From NCBI RefSeq assembly GCF_045629565.1, contig NZ_JAZQRL010000132.1, positions 1-64,000 of the forward strand: a stretch of DNA of 64,000 bases, read 5' to 3'. This stretch comes from Arcticibacter sp045629565 (GTDB lineage: Bacteria > Bacteroidota > Bacteroidia > Sphingobacteriales > Sphingobacteriaceae). Below, piece after piece: positions 55,210 through 64,000 of the stretch; positions within the stretch are counted from its first letter, which is position 1; each line of letters starts with the position of its first letter. The notes beneath the pieces were generated by a model. That model was not told the origin of the DNA and made no database searches. It saw nothing but the letters and a program-made list of their open reading frames with translations. The translations under genes and the position numbers were made by a program.

Positions 55210-56064
55210 ATGAACTACAAAGGAATTCTCAAAAGATTGTATGTTGCCCTTCCGCTTGCGTTTGCCAGCCTTCAGGCTTTCTCCCAAGATCCCAATTTTT
55301 ATGTGTTTTTGTGCTTGGGCCAATCAAATATGGAAGGGAGCGCCAGGTTTGAAGCGAAAGATACGGTAGTTAGCGATCGTTTTCAGGTGATGGGGGCGGT
55401 AGACTGTCCCGAATTGAACAGAACCAGGGGTAACTGGTATAAAGCCGTGCCCCCATTGACCCGCTGTAAAACAGGCTTAACACCGGTAGACTATTTTGGT
55501 CGCACGTTGATAGAAAACCTACCGGAGAATGTCAAAGTCGGGGTCATCAATGTGGCAGTAGGCGGGTGCAAAATTGAGTTGTTTGATCGTGATGGCTATC
55601 AGAGTTATCTTTCAGACGCTCCGGGCTGGCTTCTGAATATCGTCAAGGAATATGATGGTAATCCGTATGGTCGCCTATTAGAGCTAGCCAGACTGGCACA
55701 ACAGAGAGGGGTTATTAAGGGAGTGCTGCTTCATCAGGGCGAATCCAACACAAACGACAGCAAATGGCCGCAGAAGGTTAAAGCTGTCTATGACAACCTG
55801 ATGGACGACCTGAATCTTAAGCCGGATGCTGTCCCTCTTTTAGCGGGCGAAGTGGTGCATGCGGATCAGGGGGGCATTTGCGCCAGTATGAATAATATCA
55901 TAGCTGGGTTGCCCACAGTTATTCCTAATTCGTATGTAATATCATCCCAGGGATGTGAGGACGCCGCCGACAATCTGCATTTTACGGCAGAAGGCTATAG
56001 AGAACTAGGAAAGCGTTATGGCACGAAGATGCTTTCGCTTTTAGGCATTACAAAATCGAAATAG
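55210..56064 (+). CDS. SASA-domain carbohydrate acetyl esterase
   Basis: This secreted SGNH-like esterase of 284 residues has a signal ending near AFSQ. It has the nucleophile block LCLGQSNMEGSA near residue 37, an internal NVAVGGCKIELFD block, LHQGESNTND, and the C-terminal catalytic DNLHFTAEGYRELGKRY. This is the sialate O-acetylesterase (DUF303) fold, also used by CE6 acetyl-xylan esterases. In this setting it most likely removes acetyl groups from a plant glycan. The sialic-acid activity implied by the family name is not supported by the neighbours. Confidence 0.88.
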   Translation: MNYKGILKRLYVALPLAFASLQAFSQDPNFYVFLCLGQSNMEGSARFEAKDTVVSDRFQVMGAVDCPELNRTRGNWYKAVPPLTRCKTGLTPVDYFGRTLIENLPENVKVGVINVAVGGCKIELFDRDGYQSYLSDAPGWLLNIVKEYDGNPYGRLLELARLAQQRGVIKGVLLHQGESNTNDSKWPQKVKAVYDNLMDDLNLKPDAVPLLAGEVVHADQGGICASMNNIIAGLPTVIPNSYVISSQGCEDAADNLHFTAEGYRELGKRYGTKMLSLLGITKSK

Positions 56065-56118
56065 TCCGGCCGGTTTCAACAGATATCCATTTTTTCAACT
56101 CCCATACAACACCTATAT

Positions 56119-57465
56119 ATGTGTAAATTAAAGCTCCGGATGATCCTCGCAATAGCCATTAGCTTAGTCGCTAATGACCTTATTGCTCAAAATCCCATCA
56201 TCACTGATCAGTATTCTGCAGACCCCACTGCTCGTGTGTTTGAAAACAGAGTATACGTCTACCCGTCCCATGATATCCCCCCGTCGCCCGGGAAAGGAAG
56301 GCCCAACTGGTTTTTAATGGAAGACTACCACGTGTTTTCTTCGGATAATTTAGTTGACTGGCAAGATCATGGAATGATCGTTCATCAAAATAAAGTCCCC
56401 TGGGTGAAGCCCGAGAGCTACAGCATGTGGGCTCCTGACTGCATATATAGAAACGGGAAATACTACTTTTACTTTCCAAGTGTTCCCTCCGACACCACGG
56501 GCGGCAGGGGTTTTAGAATTGGAGTGGCTATTTCAGATAAACCCTCCGGACCCTTTATTCCTCAACCAACCGCAATTAAGGGCGTCAACGGCATCGATCC
56601 GAATGTTTTTATTGATAAAGACGGTCAGGCGTATCTCTATTGGTCCCAAGGTCATATATATGGAGCGAAGCTGAAAGAGAATATGCTCGAACTTGCGTCG
56701 GATCCGGTCATACTTCAAGAGCTGCCAACAAAGGGTTTAAAGGAAGGGCCATTTCTGTTTGAGCGGAATGGAATCTACTACATGACTTATCCGCACGTTG
56801 AAAACAAAACAGAGAGACTTGAATATGCCATAGGCAGTAGTCCGCTCGGTCCATTCAAATTCACAGGCGTTATCATGGACGAATCACCTGACGGATGCTG
56901 GACTAACCACCATTCCCTTTTGCACTTTAAAGATCAATGGTATTTATTTTATCATCACAATGACCTGTCGCCTCAATTTGATAAGAACCGTTCTGTCCGA
57001 ATAGATAGCTTGTTCTTTGAACCTGATGGTAAGATCAGGAAAGTGCTGCCAACCTTACGGGGGGTAGGTGTTAGCAACGCTTTTAAAAAAATACAGATAG
57101 ACCGTTACAGTATGATTAGCGAAAGAGGGGTGTCTGCCCTGTTTCTGGATACCACGGACAGGTTTAAAGGCTGGAAAGCCCAATTCTCGTCCCCTGGCGC
57201 ATGGCTGCAGTATACGCATGTTGATTTCGGAAAAAGTACGCCTAAAAAAGTTATAGTCAAGCTTTCGTCAAAACGGGGGGGTACACTGCAACTGCGTACC
57301 GGCTCGCGTTCCGGGCCCCTGATGTCAGAGATCGTGGTTCCAAAAGATACTTCCTGGAAAATGGTGCAATCCGAAGTAAAGCTGCCGCAAACAGGTCTTA
57401 AGCATCTGTTTGTTAGTCTGAAAGGGGAAGGGGATGTCGGTGTTGATTGGCTGCAATTTGAATAA
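56119..57465 (+). CDS. GH43 family glycoside hydrolase with C-terminal CBM6-like domain
   Basis: This secreted 448-residue enzyme has a signal ending near IAQNP. The five-bladed propeller (about 25-310) shows the three GH43 carboxylates: the base aspartate in YSADPTARVF, the modulator in GIDPNVFI and the acid glutamate in LKEGPFLF. A C-terminal beta-sandwich (about 325-448), ending in VDWLQFE, is CBM6-like. GH43 members remove arabinose or cleave xylosides and galactans. The subfamily cannot be fixed by eye. Its place after two esterases and GH95 fits decorated xylan or pectin side chains. Confidence 0.9.
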   Translation: MCKLKLRMILAIAISLVANDLIAQNPIITDQYSADPTARVFENRVYVYPSHDIPPSPGKGRPNWFLMEDYHVFSSDNLVDWQDHGMIVHQNKVPWVKPESYSMWAPDCIYRNGKYYFYFPSVPSDTTGGRGFRIGVAISDKPSGPFIPQPTAIKGVNGIDPNVFIDKDGQAYLYWSQGHIYGAKLKENMLELASDPVILQELPTKGLKEGPFLFERNGIYYMTYPHVENKTERLEYAIGSSPLGPFKFTGVIMDESPDGCWTNHHSLLHFKDQWYLFYHHNDLSPQFDKNRSVRIDSLFFEPDGKIRKVLPTLRGVGVSNAFKKIQIDRYSMISERGVSALFLDTTDRFKGWKAQFSSPGAWLQYTHVDFGKSTPKKVIVKLSSKRGGTLQLRTGSRSGPLMSEIVVPKDTSWKMVQSEVKLPQTGLKHLFVSLKGEGDVGVDWLQFE

Positions 57466-57532
57466 TTCCGGTTCAGTATTGTGCTAATCAAGAACAAACA
57501 TCTTACCTTAGTTCTTGCTATTTGTAAGAATT

Positions 57533-58891
57533 ATGAAAAGATGTTTGTTCCTTTTATTTGTTTCTGTTTACTTTATTTCCTGTAACCGCTCTCCTGAGAA
57601 AGTACTTTCGAGAGAGGAAAAAATCGAAAATGTTCTTAAGAGCATTGTGCCACCCCCGATCTCAGACAATATCCTCTTGATTACAGACTTTGGAGCGGTG
57701 GGCGATTCGCTCACCGATAGTAAACCTGCATTTGATAAAGCCATCCAGGCCTGCAAAGAACAAAAGGGCGGAAAGATAGTGGTGCCGGCGGGAATATATA
57801 TCTTAAATGGACCTATTCATCTAACAGATAACCTTTGTATTGATTTACAGAAGGGATCAAAACTGGTGTTCGGAACGAACCCTGCAGACTACCTGCCAGC
57901 AGTGTTGACGAGTTGGGAGGGAACGTTTCTTTATAATTACAGTCCGCTTATATATGGATATCAGCTGGAGAACGTTGCAATAATCGGTGAAGGAGTAATC
58001 GACGGCAATGGACGGGATTCATTCAGTAAATGGGCCGAAAACCAAAAAGAAAGTCAGCTTCTTAGCCGGAAGATGAACAAAGAAAATACGCCTCTGAAAG
58101 ATCGTATGTTCGGCGAAGGCCACTTCCTGCGTCCGCAGCTTATCCAGTTTTTTGAATGTAAAAACGTCCTTATCGAGGACGTTACGATTAAAAACTCGCC
58201 ATTCTGGTGTGTGCATATTCTGAAGTCGGAAAATGTGACCGCACGTAGGGTTAAGTTCGATGCTTTCAATAGAAATAATGACGGTTTTGATCCGGAGTAC
58301 TCAAAGAATGTGCTGATTGAAGATATAGACTTCAATAATGCTGACGACAACGTCGCCATAAAGGCAGGGCGCGATCATGAGGGGAGGAGAACCGGTATCA
58401 TGTCAGAGAATATTATTATCCGAAACTGCAGGTTTAAAGGCTTGCATGGGGTAGTAATAGGCAGTGAAATGTCGGCGGGAGTACAGAATGTATTTGTTGA
58501 GAATTGCACCTTCGGTGGTTATTGTAAGCGTGGTATTTATCTAAAATCCAATCCCGACCGCGGTGGCTTCATTCGCGATATTTACGTAAATAATGTAACC
58601 TTCGGTGAAGTGGAAGATTGTTTCTTCATCACCTCCTACTATCATGGCGAGGGAAAGGGATTTGAAACGGATATCAGTAATGTGTTTGTAGAAAATGTCA
58701 AATGCCAGAAGGCCACCAATGCAGGTGTCGTCATCCAGGGATACCCGTCTAAGAAAGTGAGGGATATTTATTTTTCTAACGTGACGATCGACTCCGCTGC
58801 CACGGGCGTCAGTCTCAGTAATGCCGATAACATTGTTTTTAACGATGTCATCATCGGAACAGAGGTCAAGGTGCCTTCCCACGCCAAATAG
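57533..58891 (+). CDS. GH28 family polygalacturonase-like hydrolase, probable lipoprotein
   Basis: The ATG at 57533 gives 452 residues with a signal and lipobox-like FISC, so it may be lipid-anchored. The frame extends to 57515 but adds nothing family-like. It is a right-handed parallel beta-helix with the GH28 signatures NNDGFDPE, NADDNVAIK, HGVVIGSEM and RGIYLKS, which hold the catalytic aspartates and substrate-binding residues. The pattern is nearer to exo-acting or rhamnogalacturonan-type enzymes than to endo-polygalacturonases. Its presence suggests the target glycan contains galacturonic acid or xylogalacturonan. It ends the enzyme operon. Confidence 0.92.
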   Translation: MKRCLFLLFVSVYFISCNRSPEKVLSREEKIENVLKSIVPPPISDNILLITDFGAVGDSLTDSKPAFDKAIQACKEQKGGKIVVPAGIYILNGPIHLTDNLCIDLQKGSKLVFGTNPADYLPAVLTSWEGTFLYNYSPLIYGYQLENVAIIGEGVIDGNGRDSFSKWAENQKESQLLSRKMNKENTPLKDRMFGEGHFLRPQLIQFFECKNVLIEDVTIKNSPFWCVHILKSENVTARRVKFDAFNRNNDGFDPEYSKNVLIEDIDFNNADDNVAIKAGRDHEGRRTGIMSENIIIRNCRFKGLHGVVIGSEMSAGVQNVFVENCTFGGYCKRGIYLKSNPDRGGFIRDIYVNNVTFGEVEDCFFITSYYHGEGKGFETDISNVFVENVKCQKATNAGVVIQGYPSKKVRDIYFSNVTIDSAATGVSLSNADNIVFNDVIIGTEVKVPSHAK

Positions 58892-59006
58892 GGTCTTCTC
58901 GATATCGGGTATTTCTTTCATCACCCTCGGTTTATACGCGATCTATAATCAATAAAAACTCCATATTTTATGCGGTGTTATCATTTGGTAAATAACATTA
59001 AAAGCC

Positions 59007-59300
59007 ATGGAGAACAATCATAACAACCCCCAAAGGAGCGCTGAACAGACAGACAAAAGTCAGAACGTCATCACTAACAACCCATCAGACCAGAGGCCTG
59101 ACGAGCAGGAGCAGAATGATACCGGGTTTTCAGGAACAACAAATGCAGTCAGTCAAAACCATCAGACGTCTGACGAATACAAACCAGCAGTTGAAGATAC
59201 CATGATCGGGTATGATGGGGATGAGACTGAACTTGATATGGATATGGGAGACGGAAACGTCAATACAGATAATACGCGCGGTATCGACGATAATGATTAA
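59007..59300 (+). CDS. Small acidic, low-complexity hypothetical protein
   Basis: This protein of 97 residues is rich in Asn, Asp, Glu and Gln with no hydrophobic core, so it is probably disordered. The C-terminal third is a run of acidic residues (DGDETELDMDMGDG). There is no signal peptide and I recognise no family. It has a start ATG with an AAAGCC upstream context, stands alone between the GH28 gene and the convergent PAS gene, and is followed by a hairpin. Short hydrophilic proteins of this sort occur in Sphingobacteriia, often under stress control, but that link is not shown here. Confidence 0.65.
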   Translation: MENNHNNPQRSAEQTDKSQNVITNNPSDQRPDEQEQNDTGFSGTTNAVSQNHQTSDEYKPAVEDTMIGYDGDETELDMDMGDGNVNTDNTRGIDDND

Positions 59301-59307
59301 ATAATCA

Positions 59308-59325
59308 GCCGCCGTTTGCGGCGGC
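59308..59325 (+). terminator. GC-rich hairpin between convergent genes
   Basis: GCCGCCG and CGGCGGC form a perfect 7-bp stem with a TTTG loop between the small acidic gene and the end of the PAS gene. No T run is present on either side, so it is a probable but weak bidirectional terminator. Confidence 0.55.
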
Positions 59326-59338
59326 CATCCATAGCATC

Positions 59339-62300
59339 CTATTGCAGGTTCCGGCTTTTGCTGATGATGTCTTTGATGATATCGTCGAGCTCAGTAGCCG
59401 AAAGGGATAAATAGGGCAGCATCTCGTTTATGCTTTCCTGGCTGTTTTCACCCTCAGCCAATATGGCTGTGATCCCTAATATCCTTGCGAGAGGCGCTCT
59501 TACCAAATGAGACTGCATCCATGCGATTTCCCGCAACTGTTTGTTGTGCTTCTCAATGGCATGGACATAGGCAACGCGCTGCGTAATGTCTTGCATGCAG
59601 CCAATCATTCTCACCGGCGTCCCCTCCTCTGAAAAAATGATGAATCCCCTGTCGAGAACGGTCTTGTAAGTACCGTCTGCGCATCTGAACCGGTACTCAC
59701 TCATCCACCTGGTTTCCCCTGAGCCCAGTTTCGACTCGATCAGCTGATTAACCCTTACGACATCATCAGGATGCACATGTTCACTCCACCATCTAATAGT
59801 GGTTTGAGTGCTTTCATAGCCAAATATCTCCGTTAGCGAGTAATTCCAAATAATCTTCCCGGTCTGGATATCCGAGTCCCATATCGTATCACTCGTAGCC
59901 TTGCCAACGGCATTGTACCGGTCAAGCAATTCCTTGTTTTTCAACATAACCTTCATTCGGGCGGTAACATCGCGGGAATTGGCAATGATGCCTGCAATAG
60001 CAGGATCGTGTGATTTGTTCGTGATGATGGTTTCCAACCACCGGATTTCTCCGCCCTTTAATCTGACCTTATAGGGAGAAACCTTAACCGTTTCATTTTT
60101 TCGAATGGTCAGTAAATGGTCTTTTATCGTCTCAAGATCGTCTTCATGGATGTAATCAAAGGGGCTGGTGAGGATCATCTCCCTGGGATCCAGATTAAAG
60201 CGTCTTACTATATTCGGGCTGATATACGAAATTTTCCCTGTCTGGTTCAATATTATAATCAGGTCCGACCCTTCCTGAATCATCGTCTTGAACCGCCGTT
60301 CGCTTTGTCTCAAGGATTTCTCGGCCTTTATCTTCTCTGAATTATCGATCGCAACCACAATGCGGGCGTTGCGTCCCTTATAAGTTATGGAGTTGCCTTT
60401 TGTGTTAACCAAGATGATCTTGCCGGATTTTTTTACATGGCGGGTGAAGCCAGTGTGCAAATGACCTGGCTTTACATGTTCTCTGAGTATTTCATCCAGG
60501 ATCGCTATGTCCTCAGGCGGGCGAATATCCCGCAATGTGAATGAAAGGAACTCCTCGGAAGTATAGCCGTAATGTTCTATCGCCGCTTGGTTAACATCCA
60601 GTATTCGCAACGAGTCGAGATCATACACCAGAAGAGGCAGAGGGCTCAGATGAAAAAGATCACTATACTTTTCATTTGATAAATTCAGATTTCTTTCCGC
60701 TTCCTTTCGTTCTGTGATATTACGGATCACACCAATCATCTTTAGCGCTCTGCCACTTTCGTCTCGGAGTATGTAAGCGTTTTCTTCAATAAAAATGTAC
60801 TCTCCGGTCTCTTTTCTGATTCGGTATTCTGCCGACCATCGTTGCTGATCCTTATCAGCAAGGGATTTCTGCAAATCCGGCTTTATGATCTCCAGATCAG
60901 CCGGATGTACAAGCTCGAACCATAAAGCGAGGGTATAAATCACCGGAAATTCCTTGTACCCGAACAGGCGCGTAAAACTCTCTCCCCATTCTATAAAGTC
61001 GGTTTCAATGTCCCAGTCAAAAATGGCATCGTTAGACGCCTTATTCACATAAACATACCGGTCAAGCATTTTCTGAAGCTCTGCTCTGCTCGCCTGCAGG
61101 TCATTTTGAATTTGCTTACTTTCGGTAATGTCCAGGCACGCTCCTATCATTTTCTCGGCAACACCGGACTCTCCATAAATAACTTTCGCCCATATTTTCA
61201 GCTGTCTGACTTCTCCTTGCGGACGAACTATCCGTTCTTCGAAGGCGCTGTCCTGCCCGTTCACCGTCAGGTTCTGAATCATATCAAAACTGTGCTGCCT
61301 ATCTTCCGGATGAACCAGGCTCAGATAAGACTCCAAAGAGGGCGTAGCGCTTTCTGCGGATAGCCCATATATGGAATAAAGGGTGTCCGACCAGTGAACA
61401 GCACCGGTCCTGATGTCCCAGGACCAATTTCCCAAGCGCGCCAACTCCTGGCTCTGAAGCATCATAATGGTGGTCTCCTGCAGCACTTTTGAATACTGCT
61501 TCCTTTCCAGAATTAACTGCAGCAAGGCAACAACCCTTTCAAGAATGTTAATTTCATCTAACTGAAGCGCTGCGCTGCGGCCATGATAAACAAAAAGAAC
61601 AGCAGCAACACCACCGTTATTACTGAGAACAGGATGCTGCGAGATGGATGTAAATCCGTTTTCTGACGCGGTCTGCCGGAAACTCTCCCACGAAGCTCCG
61701 TTTTCAAATACATTTCCGGTGTCAGGGCCGATAGCATAAGGCAAGCCCTCTGCCGCTGCTATAATCGTTGCTGGCAGTGTAGGCGAGGACAGGTCTGATA
61801 GCTTTCCGTTCCTTACTGACATCATTCCAAAGGATATCCCGGGAAACTGTTTCTCAAGTCCTATGAAATAGGTCTTTAAAACCTTTGCAAAGGAGTTGTC
61901 TTCTCTGGCGCTGTTGGCCAATATCTCTTTGTCCAGCTGGTCGATAGCCATCGCCCGCTTCAGAACACTGATGTCGACCATTAACCCGCGCAGCGAAATT
62001 TTATCATCCTGTACGATCGGTGTAAACGTATCTCTTATCCAAACGATATCTTCCTGGGCATTTATCATCCTGTACTCTGCCGAGTACGTTTTTCCGACCT
62101 CCAGATCGGAACGGCGGGCATCCAGTACCAGGTCGCGATCTTCTGGATTTATGTGGTTTTTCCAGAAGTCAGCCTCATCCAGCCACCTGGAAGCGCTGTA
62201 ACCGAGGACTTTTTCTGCATATTCGCTCACATAGCTGAAGTGATGACTGCAAGGTTCAGCCTCCCAAACAATTCCGTTCGTTGTTTGCAACAGCGAGCGA

Positions 62301-63061
62301 AGCCAGTCACGGTTCATTTTTATCGCCTGTTCATCTCTCAGCTTCTGAGATACATCAATAGCCGCTACGATTCTCGCATTCTTGCCCCACGAGGGAAGCG
62401 GGGTGCTCTCTATATTGACAGAAATGACCTCTCCTGAACGTTTAGCGTGCCGTACACTGGCTATGTTGGGAAGGTCTTTCTTCACTTTCGCTGCAATCAT
62501 TTGCTCCATCTGCACTACATCATCTGCCGGCCATAGGATCCTAACCGTTGCTTCGAGAAATTCGCTCAGCGTATATCCATAATCAGCCAGGGCAGCCTTA
62601 TTCGCTGCCAAAATGCGCAGGCTGCAACTATCATACACCCACATCGGTACCGGACTGAAGTCGAACAGATCCAGATCAGGCCTCGACGCCAAAGACTTTC
62701 CGTCTGGTGATAGTAATGGTTCAGGTAAATTGATCAGCTGTTGGACAATAAATGCCACCTCTCCATCCTCACCCACAATGGGATAAGTAGTTACATCCTT
62801 ACCTGAGCTGCGTGTCCGACAAGGTTTTTTGGTAGTTAAGACGGATTGTAAAGCGTCCCTGTAGTCATCAATCTCCCCGATATGCCGGTACGCCTCAAAA
62901 AAATCTTCCCCTACGACCGTTTTTATCTGTTCAGAACGCTGCGTAGAAACATACGCATCATTCGCTACTACGATGGTCAAGAGAGCAGCCCTGACTTGTA
63001 CGACCATAGTTGGTATGGGGCTGGAATGGAATGCTCTCTCCAAAGCGTCGATTGTCGTCAT
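59339..63061 (-). CDS. Large multi-PAS/GAF signalling protein lacking a kinase ATPase domain
   Basis: The ATG at 63061 gives 1240 residues. The frame also has a GTG three bases earlier. There are no membrane helices, so it is cytoplasmic. About eight PAS domains are visible, with PAS cores such as SPVPMWVYD, LGNWSWDI, SPLPLLVYD and SDLIIILNQTGKISYISP. One GAF domain lies near residues 400-525. The last 70 residues are a HisKA-like helix pair with the phosphoacceptor-like histidine in WMQSHLVRAPLARILG, about 55 residues from the C-terminus. The protein then stops: no N, G1 or G2 ATPase boxes follow, and the downstream DNA holds a hairpin and another gene. It could act as a sensor or a phosphotransfer partner for another kinase. 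Ligands are unknown. Confidence 0.88.
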   Translation of the reverse strand: MTTIDALERAFHSSPIPTMVVQVRAALLTIVVANDAYVSTQRSEQIKTVVGEDFFEAYRHIGEIDDYRDALQSVLTTKKPCRTRSSGKDVTTYPIVGEDGEVAFIVQQLINLPEPLLSPDGKSLASRPDLDLFDFSPVPMWVYDSCSLRILAANKAALADYGYTLSEFLEATVRILWPADDVVQMEQMIAAKVKKDLPNIASVRHAKRSGEVISVNIESTPLPSWGKNARIVAAIDVSQKLRDEQAIKMNRDWLRSLLQTTNGIVWEAEPCSHHFSYVSEYAEKVLGYSASRWLDEADFWKNHINPEDRDLVLDARRSDLEVGKTYSAEYRMINAQEDIVWIRDTFTPIVQDDKISLRGLMVDISVLKRAMAIDQLDKEILANSAREDNSFAKVLKTYFIGLEKQFPGISFGMMSVRNGKLSDLSSPTLPATIIAAAEGLPYAIGPDTGNVFENGASWESFRQTASENGFTSISQHPVLSNNGGVAAVLFVYHGRSAALQLDEINILERVVALLQLILERKQYSKVLQETTIMMLQSQELARLGNWSWDIRTGAVHWSDTLYSIYGLSAESATPSLESYLSLVHPEDRQHSFDMIQNLTVNGQDSAFEERIVRPQGEVRQLKIWAKVIYGESGVAEKMIGACLDITESKQIQNDLQASRAELQKMLDRYVYVNKASNDAIFDWDIETDFIEWGESFTRLFGYKEFPVIYTLALWFELVHPADLEIIKPDLQKSLADKDQQRWSAEYRIRKETGEYIFIEENAYILRDESGRALKMIGVIRNITERKEAERNLNLSNEKYSDLFHLSPLPLLVYDLDSLRILDVNQAAIEHYGYTSEEFLSFTLRDIRPPEDIAILDEILREHVKPGHLHTGFTRHVKKSGKIILVNTKGNSITYKGRNARIVVAIDNSEKIKAEKSLRQSERRFKTMIQEGSDLIIILNQTGKISYISPNIVRRFNLDPREMILTSPFDYIHEDDLETIKDHLLTIRKNETVKVSPYKVRLKGGEIRWLETIITNKSHDPAIAGIIANSRDVTARMKVMLKNKELLDRYNAVGKATSDTIWDSDIQTGKIIWNYSLTEIFGYESTQTTIRWWSEHVHPDDVVRVNQLIESKLGSGETRWMSEYRFRCADGTYKTVLDRGFIIFSEEGTPVRMIGCMQDITQRVAYVHAIEKHNKQLREIAWMQSHLVRAPLARILGITAILAEGENSQESINEMLPYLSLSATELDDIIKDIISKSRNLQ

Positions 63062-63380
63062 CACTACCTCTTTGAAATTTTACAATTGGTCAACTTATTA
63101 CTTCCGATGGCATGTGCCTATCGCCGTCTCTTGTGTTTACGGTCAACAGCGCAAAATCCCGAGGTTACCTGGGCATTGTCCTGGTCTCTTAAACGGCCAT
63201 CCGGTATCCGCTTCACTAGTATATATCAAAATAACTCAAAATTTCTCAAGTTGATTGTTATCGATGCATAAAAATGTGTAAGTTTGTGTAATTCTGTAGA
63301 TTATCGCTCAAATTGCAGAAGAGGGAAGGCCAGACGTCTTCCCATTTTTTTAACCCGAAATATCCTGGGCGGAGCTGGCC
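63062..63380. other. Intergenic region with a hairpin plus T run
   Basis: No gene is seen. At 63323-63351, GGGAAG and CTTCCC form a 6-bp stem followed on the + strand by a run of seven T. No + strand gene reads into it, so it may work in the reverse direction only as a weak end for mrpG or not at all. The promoter of the PAS gene should lie in the left part, but I found no clean consensus. Confidence 0.45.
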
Positions 63381-63794
63381 TCATTCCGACTCGGCCTCTT
63401 TTGAACGCCGTACTTCCGCCGCCGCTGCCGCTTCCTTGTTTGCATCTTCGAGCATGCCTGCCCGATGTTTCTTATAGTCTTCGTCGAGCTCATCAAGAAG
63501 TGTGCCCTCCCATGTGGGTGTTCCAGAATGATAAGCGGTACGTCCAATCATATGAGCGGCAACAGGTGCAGTCAGGATCAGGAAGAAAACAATTGCTATT
63601 GCCCTGGTGGTGACGGAAACATCCGGAAAGAAGAATGCCGCACAGGCCAGCAGCAGGCCTACACCAAGAGTAGCCGCCTTTACGGTTACAGAAAGTCTTA
63701 GGTAAAAATCAGGCATTCTTACGATTCCTATAGATGCAAATAGTATCGACAGTGCACCTACAGTGCTGAAAACGCAAATTAAAATATTCGTCAT
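63381..63794 (-). CDS. mrpG: Mrp/Mnh multisubunit Na+/H+ antiporter subunit G
   Basis: This small membrane subunit of 137 residues has three helices (about 5-25, 40-58 and 62-85), with the family signature GIVRMPDFYLRLSVTVKAATLG in the first part. A soluble C-terminal tail rich in Ala and Glu follows. It is part of the Mrp complex that exchanges sodium for protons and helps with pH and salt tolerance. Its start lies 2 bases from the stop of mrpF, and it is the last gene of the operon. Confidence 0.93.
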   Translation of the reverse strand: MTNILICVFSTVGALSILFASIGIVRMPDFYLRLSVTVKAATLGVGLLLACAAFFFPDVSVTTRAIAIVFFLILTAPVAAHMIGRTAYHSGTPTWEGTLLDELDEDYKKHRAGMLEDANKEAAAAAEVRRSKEAESE

Positions 63795-63796
63795 AT

Positions 63797-64000
63797 CTAT
63801 TTCTTCTTATCTAAATAAAAGGCGAATGCAATTGTCCCCAGAAACGCAATAAGCGCCAGGATCATCGCAACATCCAAAAAAAGAGCCTGTCCTGAACGTA
63901 TGCTATAAGCAGTGATCAAACCAATTCCTATCGTGATAATCAGGTCGAGTGCAATCACGCGGTCTACCACTTCAGGTCCCTTGAACAGCCGGTAAAAAAC
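63797..64000 (-). CDS. mrpF: Mrp/Mnh antiporter subunit F, partial (5' end outside window)
   Basis: The last 67 residues are visible on the reverse strand, with a TAG stop at 63797-63799. They read from VFYRLFKGPEVVDRVIALD through a second and third membrane helix to FAFYLDKKK. The RLFKGP..DRVIALD block is the MrpF signature. The N-terminal helix and start codon lie beyond the right edge. With mrpG it shows the usual F-G order, so mrpA to mrpE are expected to the right. Confidence 0.9.
   Translation of the reverse strand, partial: VFYRLFKGPEVVDRVIALDLIITIGIGLITAYSIRSGQALFLDVAMILALIAFLGTIAFAFYLDKKK

Noticed and set aside
59301..59338. Hidden frameshifted ATPase domain after the PAS protein
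   Set aside because: Only 38 bases lie between the PAS stop and the convergent gene, and they hold a GC-rich hairpin. There is no room for the roughly 110-residue domain.
1..64000. CRISPR array, rRNA genes, intact insertion sequences or prophage genes
   Set aside because: No regularly spaced repeats, rRNA signatures, intact transposase or phage structural genes were seen on either strand.

Overview
The window looks like chromosome from a free-living, plant-polysaccharide-degrading member of the Bacteroidota, most likely a Sphingobacteriaceae-type organism (Pedobacter/Mucilaginibacter-like). The grounds are three SusC/SusD pairs, a hybrid two-component system (HTCS), Bacteroidota-type promoters (TTTG/TTG, about 20 bp, then TAnnTTTG), few Shine-Dalgarno sequences, and typical conserved genes (DUF4199, BatA-like, nrfHA with a CcsBA fusion). 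The genus assignment is inference.

Layout. (1) 1-5405: nitrite ammonification cluster nrfH, nrfA and a CcsBA/NrfI-type heme lyase. It is followed by convergent regulators, an orphan LytTR response regulator and a Crp/Fnr-like protein, and then an OmpA-family protein. (2) 8398-27132: a mostly forward-strand core block holding an M16 protease, xseAB, two reverse-strand hypotheticals, an M1 peptidase, a BatA-like protein, a dihydroorotase-like pseudoenzyme, an acidic unknown protein, a DUF4199 protein, two glycosyltransferases, a membrane protein, a GH3-type adenylating enzyme, dxr and rseP. (3) 27174-28528: tRNA-Leu(CAA) with a clear promoter and terminator, then about 1.2 kb without an intact gene that holds a frameshifted coding relic. 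(4) 28529-41137: a polysaccharide-utilization operon, susC-susD-susC-susD-surface binding protein-GH10-like protein. Its order matches the known xylan-uptake operons, but the GH10-like protein has lost both catalytic glutamates. (5) 41271-45434: the HTCS regulator. (6) 45511-58891: a second unit, with a susC/susD pair on the reverse strand and, divergently, a two-module CE1 esterase, GH95, SASA-type esterase, GH43 and GH28. (7) 59007-64000: a small acidic protein, a very large PAS/GAF signalling protein that ends after its phosphoacceptor helix without an ATPase domain, and the end of an Mrp Na+/H+ antiporter operon (mrpF, mrpG) running off the right edge.

How the genes work together. Regions 4-6 can be read as one decorated-xylan or pectin-linked hemicellulose system. 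Two SusCD pumps and two surface binding proteins capture and import glycan, and one HTCS senses it. The adjacent block removes ester, fucosyl/galactosyl, arabinosyl/xylosyl and uronic-acid decorations and adds a third SusCD pump. The first operon encodes no recognisably active glycoside hydrolase, so backbone cleavage must be supplied from elsewhere in the genome. The most unusual points are the catalytically dead GH10 with its inserted CBM, the dihydroorotase-like pseudoenzyme, the ATPase-less PAS protein, the gene relic at the tRNA/PUL border, and a matched inverted repeat in the divergent susC/esterase control region.
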